In this document: positions 11,191 to 22,012 of the stretch, piece by piece | How positions within the stretch are numbered: the stretch's first letter is position 1 | Layout of the letters: each line of letters begins with the position of its first letter | DNA from: Durusdinium trenchii | Taxonomy: Eukaryota > Sar > Dinophyceae > Suessiales > Symbiodiniaceae | Length of the DNA stretch: 64,000 nucleotides | Direction of reading: 5' to 3' | Assembly (NCBI GenBank): GCA_963970005.1 | Contig: CAXAMN010027395.1 | Coordinates: 259,455 to 323,454 of the forward strand | Notes under the pieces: generated by a model | Seen by the model: the letters and a program-made list of their open reading frames with translations, nothing else | What the model was told of the DNA's origin: nothing | The model's database searches: none | Program-made: the position numbers and the translations under genes

Positions 11191-11798
11191 GTTGGGTGGT
11201 TGCTCACTCTCCAACAAACACAGAAGATCATGGAAGTGGATAGTAGTACCAAAGGGTGTAAAACTTCCATGTCGGGCTTTGAAGGAGAGCAGTCACTCTA
11301 CAGAATAGTTACAGACCTCTGAGAGTCATCGAGTGAGGTCTCTAAGGTGGAGTCATGTACGTATGGCCCCAAATGATGCGGCCTGGCCGCCGGGTGAGGG
11401 TCTGGGGAGGTTGAAGATCATCCAATTGAATAATTATCCACTTGCCATCCCTTTGGTGTTTGCCAAGGGTACTGCGGGTTCCAGGCTGACTTGCAGATGA
11501 GTATAACTGAGGCTTTGACGACCTGGCAAAGAAGGTATTGAGCTCACAAGGCGCGCAGGCATGCACTCTTTGGTGTATAGCTGATGAACTTCTGGGGGAT
11601 GACGTCATTAGCACGTTCCCTCTCAGTCAGTCTCATGGATCATGTCTTTAAATGCCTTTACAACTGTAAATAGACAGAATTGAAACCGTTTGCATGATCT
11701 CCTAAAACCCTGCCGGCATGACATGGTTCCACCTCATTCCACCTTCACTTGGCTCTCCCACCACGTCATGTCCAGTGCCCATGGCGATGCCTCTCGAG

Positions 11799-11878
11799 GT
11801 ATGGCGATGAGCTTGGCTGCTCCAGGGCGCAGCTGGCGCCGGGAGGGTGCCAAGGTGGTCCAGTTCGAGGCGAAAGAC
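11799..11878 (+). CDS. Internal exon, unknown protein
   Basis: After acceptor TCGAG the frame reads MAMSLAAPGRSWRREGAKVV and ends QFEAKD at a GC donor (GCAAAA). Strong codon bias selects this frame over two other open ones. Confidence 0.5.
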
Positions 11879-12339
11879 GCAAAATCATCTCTATCAGAGA
11901 ACAGCGATCTGGTCGATCTTCAGGATCTGAATCGATGATTGGATACAGGAACAGGATACTATCCGATTATCCGATATCTATCTGAGCATATCAGCATCAT
12001 CGACACAAGACTCCACACAGTCACGACACTTGTGCATGTTTGACCCGTTTGTTTTTGGTCGTTTCGGCCTGAGTTTTTGTTTGGATCGTTTCGGCCTCCC
12101 CAGTCATTTCAGACTCCTTGTAAAGGTCTGCAGCTTCCCCACTCCAGCCCATCGCGGCCATATAGAGCACCCACAGAAGCACCCAGCGTTTGAGAAAGGC
12201 CCACATGTGCTGACATCAGAGTCCTTGCGCCTTCGGAAACACCATTAATTCATATTGTCATTTTCAGATGTTGGACAAATTCATAAAGACCAGTGTCAGG
12301 TTAAATATGTTGAACTAAGTGTTCGTTTTGGACCTGCAG

Positions 12340-12449
12340 ACACCGGTGACCAGGTGGAGTGCGAGGCCTTGACGCATTTGGAGATGCAGAAGCGGCAGCC
12401 CTGGGTCTTCTTTGGGCCTGGGAAGAGCGGCCGGAACCACTTTTGCGAG
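12340..12449 (+). CDS. Internal exon, unknown protein
   Basis: Acceptor CTGCAG, donor GTGGAG. Reads DTGDQVECEALTHLEMQKRQ and then PWVFFGPGKSGRNHFCE. High GC3. No known domain. Confidence 0.6.
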
Positions 12450-12732
12450 GTGGAGTGCGGGTGTGCTTCCCTGCTCCAATCAATCGTGGTTCGATTCTTT
12501 TCTGGGGGTGAAATTGTTGCTTCTTGTGCAGGTTGGCAGTGGACAAATGACATAAAGCATTACTAAGTAGTAAGTAGACTATAGTTATACCGGAGCTACC
12601 TGTCCCCCTCATGATCACAATGTCACTCTGACAATGCGACTTGTTGCACACCCACAGCAGTCCAACCCGTTTCCAAAGGCTCGTTGATGACGTCCCCATG
12701 TTGGAACATCTGACGTTGGAACGTTCGCCCAG

Positions 12733-12830
12733 GAGGAGAGCCGGTATTTGCGCCTCTCCGGCTGGGCGCCACGAACAAAGAGATCCACCCGAAGCAACCG
12801 GAGATCCCACGGCTGAGAAGCTGCGCTGAG
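12733..12830 (+). CDS. GC-rich exon, frame uncertain
   Basis: Between acceptor CGCCCAG and an undefined 3' border. All three frames are open for a while; the most protein-like gives EPVFAPLRLGATNKEIHPKQ. The minus strand is open too. Listed because the GC step is exon-like. Confidence 0.38.
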
Positions 12831-13014
12831 CGATGCATCATTCATGCCGGTTTTCAAAAAAAGAAATAGGGGGAAGCTATGCTTGAACAGTGCAGGCGGC
12901 TTTGTTTTGATGTTTTGGGCATGTTTGGCTTTGTGGTGGGTTGTGGGATGTGTTTTTCCAAGTGGATTGTTTGCTTTCCTGTGCGTACCTGTGTCTTTTC
13001 CTGTCCATTTTCAG

Positions 13015-13112
13015 CCCATCCACGAAACACGGTCTGCGCGACGGCCCGTGCTGGACCGGACCGAAGACCAGGTCGCAGAGATGGCTTCGTCGGTGTGCGA
13101 GAGGGTGTGGCA
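13015..13112 (+). CDS. Candidate exon, frame uncertain
   Basis: Begins after a good polypyrimidine tract and acceptor TTTTCAG. The preferred frame reads HETRSARRPVLDRTEDQVAE, then MASSVCERVW; another frame is also open. Possible donors at GTGTGC or GGTGTGG. Confidence 0.42.
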
Positions 13113-13555
13113 GCCCGGTGCAGGGCCATGGGTTGGCCGGGCTCGGTACAGCCGGTTGGATTGGCAAGGGCAAGGGATGGCAAGAAGGGCCCACTGACGA
13201 CAACCATATCTACAATGCAGCCTTGCAAAGATCTTTCTGATTCATCCGCTAAAGGCTTGGCTACACCAATGCCGTGTCTTTTTGACGATGCAGTCGAAGG
13301 CAAGGTTGATTTGGCACCTATCGTTTATAGTCTTAAAGTTCAAGACTGAGGGCAACACCGGCCGTGTCACTGCGTTCTTCACTTGCTAATCACTTAGCAC
13401 ATGGGATTTTTTGTATGTTTCTCCACTCGTTTGGTGGTGATTTGTCTCACTTGTTGATTGAACATAATTTCTTCCCTTCTGGCTGTTGGCCTATGCGGCT
13501 ACTGAAGACAATGCCTGAAGAGAGGCTAACTACCTCCAGAGGCCAATTGAACGAA

Positions 13556-13672
13556 ATTGAATATACATATATTAATACATTATATATGTATATAATGTAT
13601 ATATAAATTAAAGTATTTGTATAAATGCTGATATATACATATATATATTAATACATATTATGTACATCATAT
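13556..13672. repeat. AT-rich TATATA tract
   Basis: Long run of TATA, ATAT and TTAATACAT words, partly palindromic. No coding content. Confidence 0.85.
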
Positions 13673-14126
13673 CCTAAGGACCGGTGCCAATCATGAATGA
13701 CTCGTGACTGGCAATTGGGTACTTCTTGGGTTTAGGCTGATGTTTTGCTTCGAGGCACCCAACCTACTTTCGCACTATTTCAATCCCAAGCAAGCTCCTG
13801 GTAGCGATGCCCTAACTTGTTGCTTCGGCTACAGTGGCCACTCCCATGTATCGCCACTTCGCCGAGTCAGACGCCCCTTCGAGGCTGGGGTTGGGGCAGA
13901 CGGACCTGGGCCGGCTTCATTGCAGTGTTTTTGGAGTTTGGACTTCTCCAGGTTAGAACAAGTGGCGGTGTTCTGAGGGATTCCCACATCAAAGGCACAC
14001 ATGGCACACGTTGTGTGCTTTTGTTCTCAGGGTGGCTTCAAAGCTGACCTGACTAGCTTTGCAAATCACCATGTGCTTTCTATCTCAGACATACCACTAC
14101 CAGTAGATTCTCACTAATTACTCTAG

Positions 14127-14357
14127 ATGTTAACTGCAATTTCAGACATGGGTTTTGAACAGTCTTTGGCTGCATTTCCAGCAGCCATAAGTGGCCCAAG
14201 GGAAGTGATGTTCTCAGGAAATCCACATGAGGTGCCTGTGAAACAGGCTCTTTTGCGAACGCAGCTGCCTACTGCGCGCTCGGGCAGCGCGCAGTCCGCA
14301 CAGCGCACGCTGCGTTGCCACAAAGAGCTGGAAGATGACCGTGTGACAGCCCCTTGA
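14127..14357 (+). CDS. Candidate exon with stop, unknown
   Basis: 76-codon frame ending in TGA at 14,355-14,357; the 3' half is GC-rich and reads RSGSAQSAQRTLRCHKELED. The 5' half is less biased. The overlapping 172-codon minus-strand ORF looks like a shadow. Confidence 0.33.
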   Translation: MLTAISDMGFEQSLAAFPAAISGPREVMFSGNPHEVPVKQALLRTQLPTARSGSAQSAQRTLRCHKELEDDRVTAP

Positions 14358-14428
14358 TGCGATTTGGTGCTAAAAGGTTTTCCCAGTTTTCCCTCAAGAC
14401 CAACCACTTCAACAAACTCTACCAGCAG

Positions 14429-14510
14429 GCGGCTCCTCTCGTGGAATGATGGGATATGACGGGTGCCCCACAAACGAGACTTCCTCTGCCTCGTCTCGCC
14501 TCGGGTGGAG
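14429..14510 (+). CDS. Internal exon, Ser/Gly-rich
   Basis: Exactly bounded by acceptor CCAGCAG and canonical donor GTGAGTGG. Reads GGSSRGMMGYDGCPTNETSS. The good splice borders are the main support. Confidence 0.5.
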
Positions 14511-14544
14511 GTGAGTGGAGGTTCGCCTTTGTCATGCCGGGCAT

Positions 14545-14575
14545 TGCTAGTAGGTTGGAGGCCATCGCTAGGTTC
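14545..14575. repeat. Fragment of dispersed repeat family
   Basis: Contains CTAGTAGGTTGGAGGCCATC, the same word as at 8,041-8,078. Confidence 0.7.
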
Positions 14576-14678
14576 TCTTAAAGTTTGTTTGCATCCTAGG
14601 AGTTGGGGCTTCATCGGAAGGAGCTTCAGACCTGTGGCCATTTGGCATCACGGGTCGGCCGTGGGCAGCGGCTGGCAG

Positions 14679-14743
14679 CGTTTGGTTTGACGCATCGTTG
14701 GGCCGGTCGGCACCCTTTGAGGGGAAGACATCGCACATGCAAG
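14679..14743 (+). CDS. Short internal exon, unknown
   Basis: After acceptor CTGGCAG it reads VWFDASLGRSAPFEGKTSHM and ends at a likely GC donor. The frame remains open to 14,880. No family assigned. Confidence 0.45.
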
Positions 14744-15217
14744 GCGTGCTCAAGTGCAATGGATGCAAGTGGACTTGCTACAGGTGTGCCTGTGGCGGTA
14801 GTTCAGAGCAAAGGTTTGAAGGGCCTGCTTGGGTTTGGAAACAGCGAGCTGGTGTGTACTCCTTCCAGCCTGGTGGATGAGCCTAGCTGCTCATCCGACA
14901 GTTTGGCACATATAAATAGTACTGGTATTCCGGTATTATATGCAATATTATGCTGCAATGCTAAGCTAGTACGGCCAGGGATACGACAAACTCAACAGCA
15001 AGGTGGGTTCCATAGTTGCAGAATATTCCTAACTCGGAAGGCGGTCGCCTTTGTTCCTGCTATTGTTTCTTCGCCTCAAGCGCGCCGCGCGCCTGAGAAA
15101 CGGTTGACCTGGCCGAGAACAAGTTCACTCACGAAGCTTTGCGTTACATCCTGCCCTACTGTTCCTTGCCTGATAGCAGCAGTGGGTCGAGGGTACAAGA
15201 CCCAGGCGACTAGGTGA

Positions 15218-15925
15218 CCGGAAGAATGCATGCATCGCCGGAACTTTCGAGAGGGCCGCGTTGCAACCAAGGGCAAGAGAAGGAAGCTGCAAACAATCGG
15301 ATGCAAAGGAAGCACGCTCTTGACGTTTTCTGATATATGGAGTTGATGGCATAATAATTAATTACACACAGCCACTGGCTATCACATGTTCATTGCCTGT
15401 CAACAGGAAATGGGATGATGTCGACACCGGACAATGAACTCGACCCCATAGAAGGTCATAGAAGGTCAGAAATTCTGCGAACTAGATTTGTTTGGGACCA
15501 TAGAAGTTGGGGAGGGTTATCAACAAGATCTTTGTGGGGAACGACCTTCTTCAGCTCGAAACACCTAAAACGTCAGCCGTCAAGCTAAAGGTTGTGAAGA
15601 AAGCGAAAAGCAGGAGAGAAATTGGTCAAATTACTGGGTGGGTCCTCAATTTTGTATTGAAATTACTGTAGGCTGACAGGCTTTGGTAGAATACATGCCC
15701 TGACGACTTTTGCAGTGAGTGAGTATTAGGCCGCCCAGGTTTTTCCTTGTGAAACTTGACATTGCCTGGAGCAGTCGCTGTAGATCACACTCGTTGAGAA
15801 GTCCGGTATGAGCAGATCTAAGGCCTGCAGTTTTCAGGACGGGTCAGCTGGGATTGTGGCGAAGCAATGCGAAGCATGTTGTCATTGTATGATTGAGAGT
15901 AATTGCCTTTCATTTCCACCTGGGG
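15218..15925. other. No exon recognised
   Basis: Mixed sequence with repeated words (ATAGAAGGTCATAGAAGGTC near 15,448). Nothing with coding bias. Confidence 0.45.
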
Positions 15926-16022
15926 GCAGCCACTCACTTACAAGAGCTGGAGCTCCTAGCATTTGATTGTGTTAGCCCAGTGTGTCTCGTGGGCAAAAAC
16001 CTACACACCTACTTACATGGTG

Positions 16023-16108
16023 TGTACACAAACGCCGGCGGACACATTGCTCGTGCAAGGACTGGAAATCTTGAAACTCTACAAGAACGACATTGGGGAT
16101 GAAGGACA
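16023..16108 (+). CDS. Leucine-rich repeat exon
   Basis: Reads LEILKLYKNDIGDEG, which matches the ribonuclease-inhibitor type LRR (L-x-x-L-x-L-x-x-N-x-I-G-D-E-G; family knowledge). An upstream piece near 15,930-15,960 (THLQELELLA) may be the previous repeat. Exon borders are tentative; the 3' end may use a GA donor at GATGAAG|GACAAT. Confidence 0.6.
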
Positions 16109-16929
16109 ATACAGCTTGACACATGGGCCAGCCACCGTGTGGAGACCTCGACATGCTGCGAGCAACACCTCCAGCTGCAGCCACGGAAATAGATGCGGTA
16201 CAAAAAAAATATCAAAAATGGTTCAGATTCAAAAATTATTGTTCCATATCGTTATGTTCCTCCGGGGGAAAACGCAGGTCCCTGGTGGGTCAGGAGCAGA
16301 GCTCTTGGCGGACTTCTGTGAGGGGAGCTCATCGCTTCGCTGCTCGGGGGCAGAATGGGGCAGAGCGGCGTAGCGACGGCGTAGGAGCCAAGGTGGCTGT
16401 CAACTTATGTCTGCCGAGTAGGGAAATTGACTATGGATGACTATGGCATTTGTGTGTGAAAACAAGGCCACGCGAACACTCCTTCGCTTACGGAAAAACA
16501 TGCTTACTTCGGGTACTTTGGGCAAGGGAAGACCTCAACATTGGTTGCATTTGTTCTTGCTGGGGCGTGGAAGTCACGATTGCATTGCACCAGCGAGCTC
16601 GCCGAGGGTGCCGCATCGCCGCATCGCGTGAAAACCTTCCCCTGGGGGTTCAACTCCTTGGGACGTCTCGACTGGCGCCCGCTTCACCCCCGCCCTGCTA
16701 GCTTTCGTCACCAACCCTCGGCCTCAAGTTATTGCTGGGTCCTTCAGTGGTAGCCTTTTAACATCATTTGTTGAACCCGGACCATGCTTTGTGACACTAC
16801 TTCTCAACCATATGACCCCTCACCAATTACTCAAGGTGGGTGTTGACTGTCAGTGGCCAAGGACAAGCCACTAACTGGCCATAGAAGACAGAACTTTTGA
16901 CACATCAGTGCCAGCAGCCCAACCCCCAG

Positions 16930-17012
16930 GTGAGCTTCACCTCTCGCACAACCGGATCCGTGCGCATGGGGCCGTGGTCATTGTGCATGCGGCAGAGCGT
17001 TCCAGGAGTCAC
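16930..17012 (+). CDS. Leucine-rich repeat exon
   Basis: Acceptor ACCCCCAG, donor GTCCGT. Reads ELHLSHNRIRAHGAVVIVHA, the canonical LRR pattern with Asn at the turn and the G-A of RI-type repeats. A following GC-rich piece (17,038-17,086, KRLGHLKAPRLKRG) may be another exon. Confidence 0.64.
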
Positions 17013-17099
17013 GTCCGTTCTCGTCCGTCCTCGGCAGAAGCGGCTGGGCCACCTCAAAGCTCCACGGCTCAAACGTGGGAGAGACCCCGCATGAGACAC

Positions 17100-18410
17100 C
17101 TCCAGTTTTCGTGGTACTTCCCGCAAATGTTTTATTCTATCACTAGTCAGATTTACATGTTCGTTTCATCGATTCATCTTGGAAAAAAGATTCGACCGTG
17201 TTTCCACCGCACATCCATGAATTGTGTGAAGCAAACCCCGCACACCTGGGAAGCACAGAAAATTCTCCTTCACCATGCTTCACCGTTGTTTTGACTAAAG
17301 ATGCATCTACAAGACATTGGGTGTCCTTGGGTTGCTAAGACAAGGCAGGAGACTCTCTCCATGAGCCACATGCACCAACCGATGTGCGTTTTTTCAATGG
17401 CTGTGCCACTTGCACAGCCCTTGATGGAGGACATCTTCGACACGTACCCCTTTGTGGCTGCGCCTTTTGGAGCCTAAAAGGTTGGTTGGTTGAGAGCCTT
17501 TTCTCCCGGTTGGATTGAAGCCGAAGATGCCGTGAATCATGCATAGTGTGTTCATGACCAGATGTGTCGTTCGATCATGTTAAATCCCAATGGCTGTACG
17601 ATCGTATGCAGTGCAGTTAGTTGTGGCAATTCTTCATGTCCACTGTCATAACCTCCCTGACACACAGGATGGGGCCACCCTCCTGCCCTGAAAGAAGACT
17701 GTTGCTACTAATTAAGAACCTTCATTCTGGAAGAACCCTTCTTTGCACAAACATACATACTGAAATTGGACTGAGACTTGGGAAGGGGGAACGCCGCTGG
17801 GAGGCTTTTGGGACAAGGCTTGGGGCCTGCAAATGCTCGGGTGGATGCAGTTTTAAATTATATCACGAACTGCAGTGTTCAAGGAGTCGAGGGGACATGG
17901 CTCAGGCCTGGAACGGAATGCGGTGGAACACCCGGCAGATGCTTGGCTGCGACGTTGGTGTAACGGTGTAACGTGGCCTTCCTATGTTCCAAAACTGGCA
18001 GCATGAAGCAAGGTATCAGGTATGGCTGGTATGGCTCAAAAGTGGGATGGCTTATCAGAATTACTGTACGCCAGCAGTAGTCTTCGGCTGGACATTGTTT
18101 GTTTCCTTAAATTAACTGATTTGAGTGCAAAACCAACAGGATCGATAGGGGCCCACCCAAAACTGATGCCCCAAACAGTTGTAGATGTACAAGACAACCT
18201 GAGACCGACAAGGTACCGCCATGTACCACCCAAATACATGTAAAGAGATGCCGAAACCTGAAAACCGATAGGGGCCCACCCAATTTATAGACGTCCTTGG
18301 CGGGCAATAAGTAATATTGTCCGACATTCACATGCTGGTTCCTCTTAATATTTCCTTTGGAGAAACTGTCACAGATAGCTGTGTTCTGTTGATATCCCTT
18401 TGTGTCCCAG
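17100..18410. other. No exon recognised; short duplicated motif
   Basis: No exon with good borders. CGATAGGGGCCCACCCAA occurs twice, near 18,144 and 18,268, about 124 bp apart, with partly similar sequence between. Probably a diverged tandem duplication in an intron. Confidence 0.45.
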
Positions 18411-18546
18411 CGAGCGGCAAGTCCGAGACATTCCCAGACAACTTGAGTACGACAATGATTCCTGGATTCGCTTCACCGGAACACTGAACATGAAAAAGGA
18501 ACAATTGCCCGTGGCCATGGCCAGAATCCTGAGCTTCTTCGGCGGA
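18411..18546 (+). CDS. Internal exon, unknown protein
   Basis: 136 nt from acceptor GTCCCAG to donor GTTAGT. Reads ERQVRDIPRQLEYDNDSWIR, FTGTLNMKKEQLP and AMARILSFFGG. It has no early Met, so simple ORF scans miss it. Strongly protein-like; no family recognised. It lies among the LRR exons. Confidence 0.62.
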
Positions 18547-18601
18547 GTTAGTTGTTTAGTTTAGTAATAGGATCGTTTTGGTCAATCCTCACCCCTGACA
18601 G

Positions 18602-18691
18602 CTCCCCATTTGCTCCACCCAAAGGACATTGCCGACGCACTGCAGCAAAAGCTCAGCGTTTGCCTTCGCTTAGACCGGCGGGGCATGCCGG
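18602..18691 (+). CDS. Internal exon, helical
   Basis: Acceptor CTGACAG, donor GTGACG. Reads HPKDIADALQQKLSVCLRLD, with RRGMP after it. It could be the helix side of an LRR unit. Codon bias good. Confidence 0.5.
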
Positions 18692-18824
18692 GTGACGGCT
18701 GTGAGTGAAAGCAACATGCGGACTCTGTGGACTCTGTGGGGCATGGGCTTGATGTATAGCGTTGTTAGTCTGTTAGTCTTTCTCAATTCACGCTGCCATG
18801 GTTTCTCAATTTTTGGTTCTCCAG

Positions 18825-18876
18825 GCTCGCGCTAACTGCCAACAACTTGACGACACCAATTGCCTGCTTGACAGGC
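18825..18876 (+). CDS. Leucine-rich repeat exon
   Basis: After acceptor TTCTCCAG it reads LALTANNLTTPIACLTG, an LRR core with the Asn-Asn-Leu turn, to a GTCAAT donor. Another open frame (Cys-rich) exists, but the LRR reading fits the neighbours. Confidence 0.52.
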
Positions 18877-19011
18877 GTCAATGCAACAGCCAGCATTGCG
18901 CGAAGAACTGCAAGGTCCACCTCCCTTACTTCCTGCTCCAGTCTGGTGCAGGCACAGGAAAGGGAAAGCTGGGCCGATTGAAGGTTGGGCCTCTGTTTGG
19001 GTATTGTTTAG

Positions 19012-19056
19012 AGGAAGGATTGCCAAATGTGACGCTGACTGAACTGAACTTGGAAG
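19012..19056 (+). CDS. Leucine-rich repeat exon
   Basis: 45 nt between TTTAG and donor GTATTG. Reads GLPNVTLTELNLE, the first half of an LRR unit. Such short LRR exons are common in RI-type arrays. Confidence 0.5.
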
Positions 19057-19152
19057 GTATTGAGGCACTACAAAATTAGGAGTGAATTCTCCCAGCATTC
19101 TATCCTACTCTGTGTTGATTTTCTTGCCGGAAGCTTCCAGCAATCCTTCTAG

Positions 19153-19268
19153 ACTGTGACTGCATTAGACCTCTTCATTGGCTGCCGAGCCGCCCGTCGC
19201 ACCGTTCGTGTCACGATACCCGAGAAGGGCGCGTGCATGCACCGTTCATCGCTTCCCGAAGAAAGCGG
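19153..19268 (+). CDS. Internal exon, unknown
   Basis: Acceptor TTCTAG and canonical donor GTAACC. Reads TVTALDLFIGCRAARRTVRV, then TIPEKGACMHRSSLP. High GC3. It follows the LRR exons. Confidence 0.55.
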
Positions 19269-19751
19269 GTAACCACACGATGTTGGCCATGAAATCGAAG
19301 TCGCCCGTCCACTACAACACAGAGACTGCATGTCAGTTTGGTGATTTTGCAGGCGATGGTGTTGAAGAGGTTCGAAAGCAAAAGGAGATGGAGACTGGGG
19401 CCGCTGGGTTCTGGCTCAGGGCGGCAGAGGGGCATTTGTAGATATATAATACATCGACTCTTTCTGACAACATGTTTGAATCATATTACTGATTCATTGC
19501 AAAGTGACCTGAGCTCTCAGAGCGTCAAGATGCACAAAAGCCCATCAAAATCTGACCAGTCTTCTCGATTGAGTAGGATGCGTTCAAGCATCAAAGCCTT
19601 GAGAGTCGAATGAGTGGGTTGAAAGCAGAGTTTGTGGGTCAGGTAGCGTTGTTTCTTGTTGTTTTCTGGAGGCAATTGAAGTCTGGCCACGGGGTACTGG
19701 AAGTGTATTTAGTATGCAGTTTTTGTTGTATTTTTTATCCATCCACCTGAG

Positions 19752-19839
19752 GTCTACGAAGAGACCACCAAGAGACCTCGCTTGGAGCCCTCCACCTTCT
19801 CCGAGCTCGTCGAGTTTGGCCACGTGGATGTCCAACGAA
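19752..19839 (+). CDS. Internal exon, unknown
   Basis: After acceptor CCTGAG it reads VYEETTKRPRLEPSTFSELV and EFGHVD. The 3' end is either GT at 19,830 or slightly later. Codon bias strong. Confidence 0.56.
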
Positions 19840-20037
19840 GAAATCCAGCAGTAGGATGCGGATCACGGTTCCTTTCGCAACTCAAGTTTCTTTTAAAATT
19901 GAATTTGCGGCTCAGGTGAATCCTGCGAGCACGATGATTGGATTGGCAGCCCACCAATGCCACCCATGCTGCTTGGCTTTGCTTTCTTTACTTGGCGAAA
20001 CCATCGGCGTGCGTTTCAGCTGACAAAGCATAACTAG

Positions 20038-20136
20038 ACCAGACTCCAAACTGGCCGAAGGGGGTCCTATGACAATCACAGCTCCGCGGTCCCTTCGGAT
20101 CTTTTTCGACTCCATGGGCCTAGTGCCGAAGTTCAG
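20038..20136 (+). CDS. Internal exon, unknown
   Basis: Acceptor AACTAG. Reads DSKLAEGGPMTITAPRSLRI and FFDSMGLVPK. The donor is GT at 20,131 or GA at 20,137. Confidence 0.52.
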
Positions 20137-20230
20137 GAGATGAGGAAGGATCGTTACAATTTGTGATTCATTGTGAGTGGGGTTGGTTGAAGTTGTCCAG
20201 TCTTTTTGGGTAGAAGTCGGTTAATTGCAG

Positions 20231-20390
20231 GTCTCAGATCCATGGTCAATTCACTGGAATCGAGTGTGGACCATCCAACCCGCCTCTTGTTGGAACCGGG
20301 CCACATGCGAAGAGGCCCAGTCCGGAGAAGATGTGCTCAGGCCGGAGGGACAGCGGCGCAGATCCGAAGCGTGGAAGCTTTCAAGACCTT
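20231..20390 (+). CDS. Candidate exon, frame uncertain
   Basis: Starts after acceptor TTGCAG. The best-biased frame reads SSVDHPTRLLLEPGHMRRGP and then AAQIRSVEAFKT; a second frame is also open. The 3' border is not clear. Confidence 0.4.
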
Positions 20391-20486
20391 ATTGACATAG
20401 TCAACACCAGCCTTTGGTTCATGTCACCATCTCACCGTCTTCCCACCATATGCCACCAATGGCCTGTTCCCGGAAAGGATGGCCAG

Positions 20487-20665
20487 CCAAGCTGGAGAAG
20501 AACATCACGGGACCTTTCTTTGATACCTTTCCCCAGCTTCTGACATTCATGTCGCACTGCCTCAACCGGGTAGCTCATGCCATCAACCCAACCCGGTATG
20601 CTGATGATGACTTTGCGCATATACTATGCCGTAGAGTGACGGTCCCCGCAATTCAGAACATCTGA
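20487..20665 (+). CDS. Candidate stop-bounded exon, unknown
   Basis: Reads LEKNITGPFFDTFPQLLTFM and ends with VPAIQNI and a TGA. A YADDD string inside resembles the reverse-transcriptase box, but no other RT motif is present, so it is treated as chance. Confidence 0.3.
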
Positions 20666-20744
20666 AAAGACTGGAAAATCCTTGATTTTGAGACAACTGC
20701 TGTGCCCGGCCTTTTCCCGGCCCTTCCCTCGCGGTTTTGCCCAG

Positions 20745-20853
20745 GCCTCTCGAGCTCCGACTTTACGTTGGACCTAGAAGATCTCCCACCAGCGAAAGCG
20801 CCGCCCAAACCATCCGCGGTGGGCAGCACTGGCGACTGGGCAGTATGCGAGAA
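20745..20853 (+). CDS. Internal exon, acidic/Pro-rich
   Basis: Acceptor TGCCCAG, donor GTGTCC. Reads FTLDLEDLPPAKAPPKPSAV and STGDWAVCE. It has no Met, so it is absent from ORF scans. It explains the GC-rich patch better than the kelch-like minus frame over it. Confidence 0.55.
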
Positions 20854-21003
20854 GTGTCCATGACTCCTTGTCGGTCCATCACTCCATGTGCCTCCGGCAA
20901 AGTAGATCCAAATCCCAATGCATCCATGTTCTTGTCCGTGATTCCCACCACTATGGGCTGTAGCAGCTGTAGCACGGCCCTGCACAGTCAGTTGCACAGT
21001 CAA

Positions 21004-21850
21004 TTGGTTTCATAGCATAAGCTGGCGCAAAGGAATGCCAAAGCATCCAACCCGGTTAGAACGGCTGTGCTCGTTGCTTGATGTAACCACGACAACTGGT
21101 GCACAAGGCCGCCGAAGCAACCGGAAGCACCCGGAGCTGAAGGCGACCTGCGGCAGCTCCGGTTGGAAAGTTATATGTATTATTTTAATTTTGATATATT
21201 TCGGTCAGTAGTGCTCACAGAAGCATATTGGAGAGGGTGACAGAACCAGATTCTCCGGAGCCTGCAGTCCTTTATTTATTTGATCCAGTGGTGGTTTAGG
21301 GGTTGCCGCGTTAGCATGATAGATTTGAGCAGGCAACTCCCAGGAGGCTAGGCAGTCATGGCATATGTTCCATGAGACGACTAACTGTGCCGCCTAGCCC
21401 CAAAAATGCTGATCTATCTCGAAATATTTCGGTCCTGGGAGGGGGAGAGCATGCCGGTTGAAATCGTGACCTAACCAGTCAGTGGTTTAGACAAACATAG
21501 TCTGCAAGCGATAGAACTGTGGTTGGACTGGGTGGGTCCTGTCCATTGGAACTGGCGCCAAACAACATTTTCGAGAAGTCATCCTTTTGTTTTGTCCAGG
21601 GAACGGGCAGGGCCCCGGGGCTTCGGGCTTTATGGTCGACCTTCCGTGTGTGGAGGCTCGTGTGCATGAGTTCCCACCAAAGCCGCCGGTGGAAACGCAA
21701 GGGAGCGATTTGCCGGGCCTCTTTGGCAGCATAGCAGCGTGAACATCTATCCCGAGTTACACATCATGTCCACCAAACAATTTGGACATACCGATTGTTT
21801 GTCTCAAAATGCTCGCGCAGTGATTCAGAGATAGGAGACCACCCACACGC
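21004..21850. other. No exon recognised
   Basis: Includes two copies of the word TATTTCGGTC near 21,197 and 21,424. No exon-like sequence with borders. Confidence 0.4.
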
Positions 21851-21861
21851 TTAGCCGCAGC

Positions 21862-22012
21862 CTTGCTTGGCTGCCTGGCTCGGAGCTGCAGGGCCACATC
21901 GCCATGATTCATCATCCAACCAGTCGGTATCTGGGTTGTATATCTCAACCCGTTTTGGCAGGGTTGTATATGTTCCTGCGCCCCAGAGTCTCGTGAGCTC
22001 ATCCGCCTCCCT
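21862..22012 (-). CDS. Possible kelch-repeat exon on minus strand
   Basis: The minus frame reads ADELTRLWGAGTYTTLPKRV, EIYNPDTDW and ESWRCGP. 'GxG...rVEiYnPdTDxW' is the core of a kelch blade (family knowledge). It may be an antisense gene inside an intron or a pseudogene; no second convincing blade was found. Confidence 0.38.

Noticed and set aside
20600-20620. YADDD string resembling the reverse-transcriptase active site
   Set aside because: No other RT block before or after; surrounding residues do not fit.
20763-20975. Kelch-like minus frame (IYFAGGTWSDG)
   Set aside because: A + strand exon with splice borders and strong bias (20,745-20,853) explains much of the same bases; the minus match is a single Gly-Gly pair.
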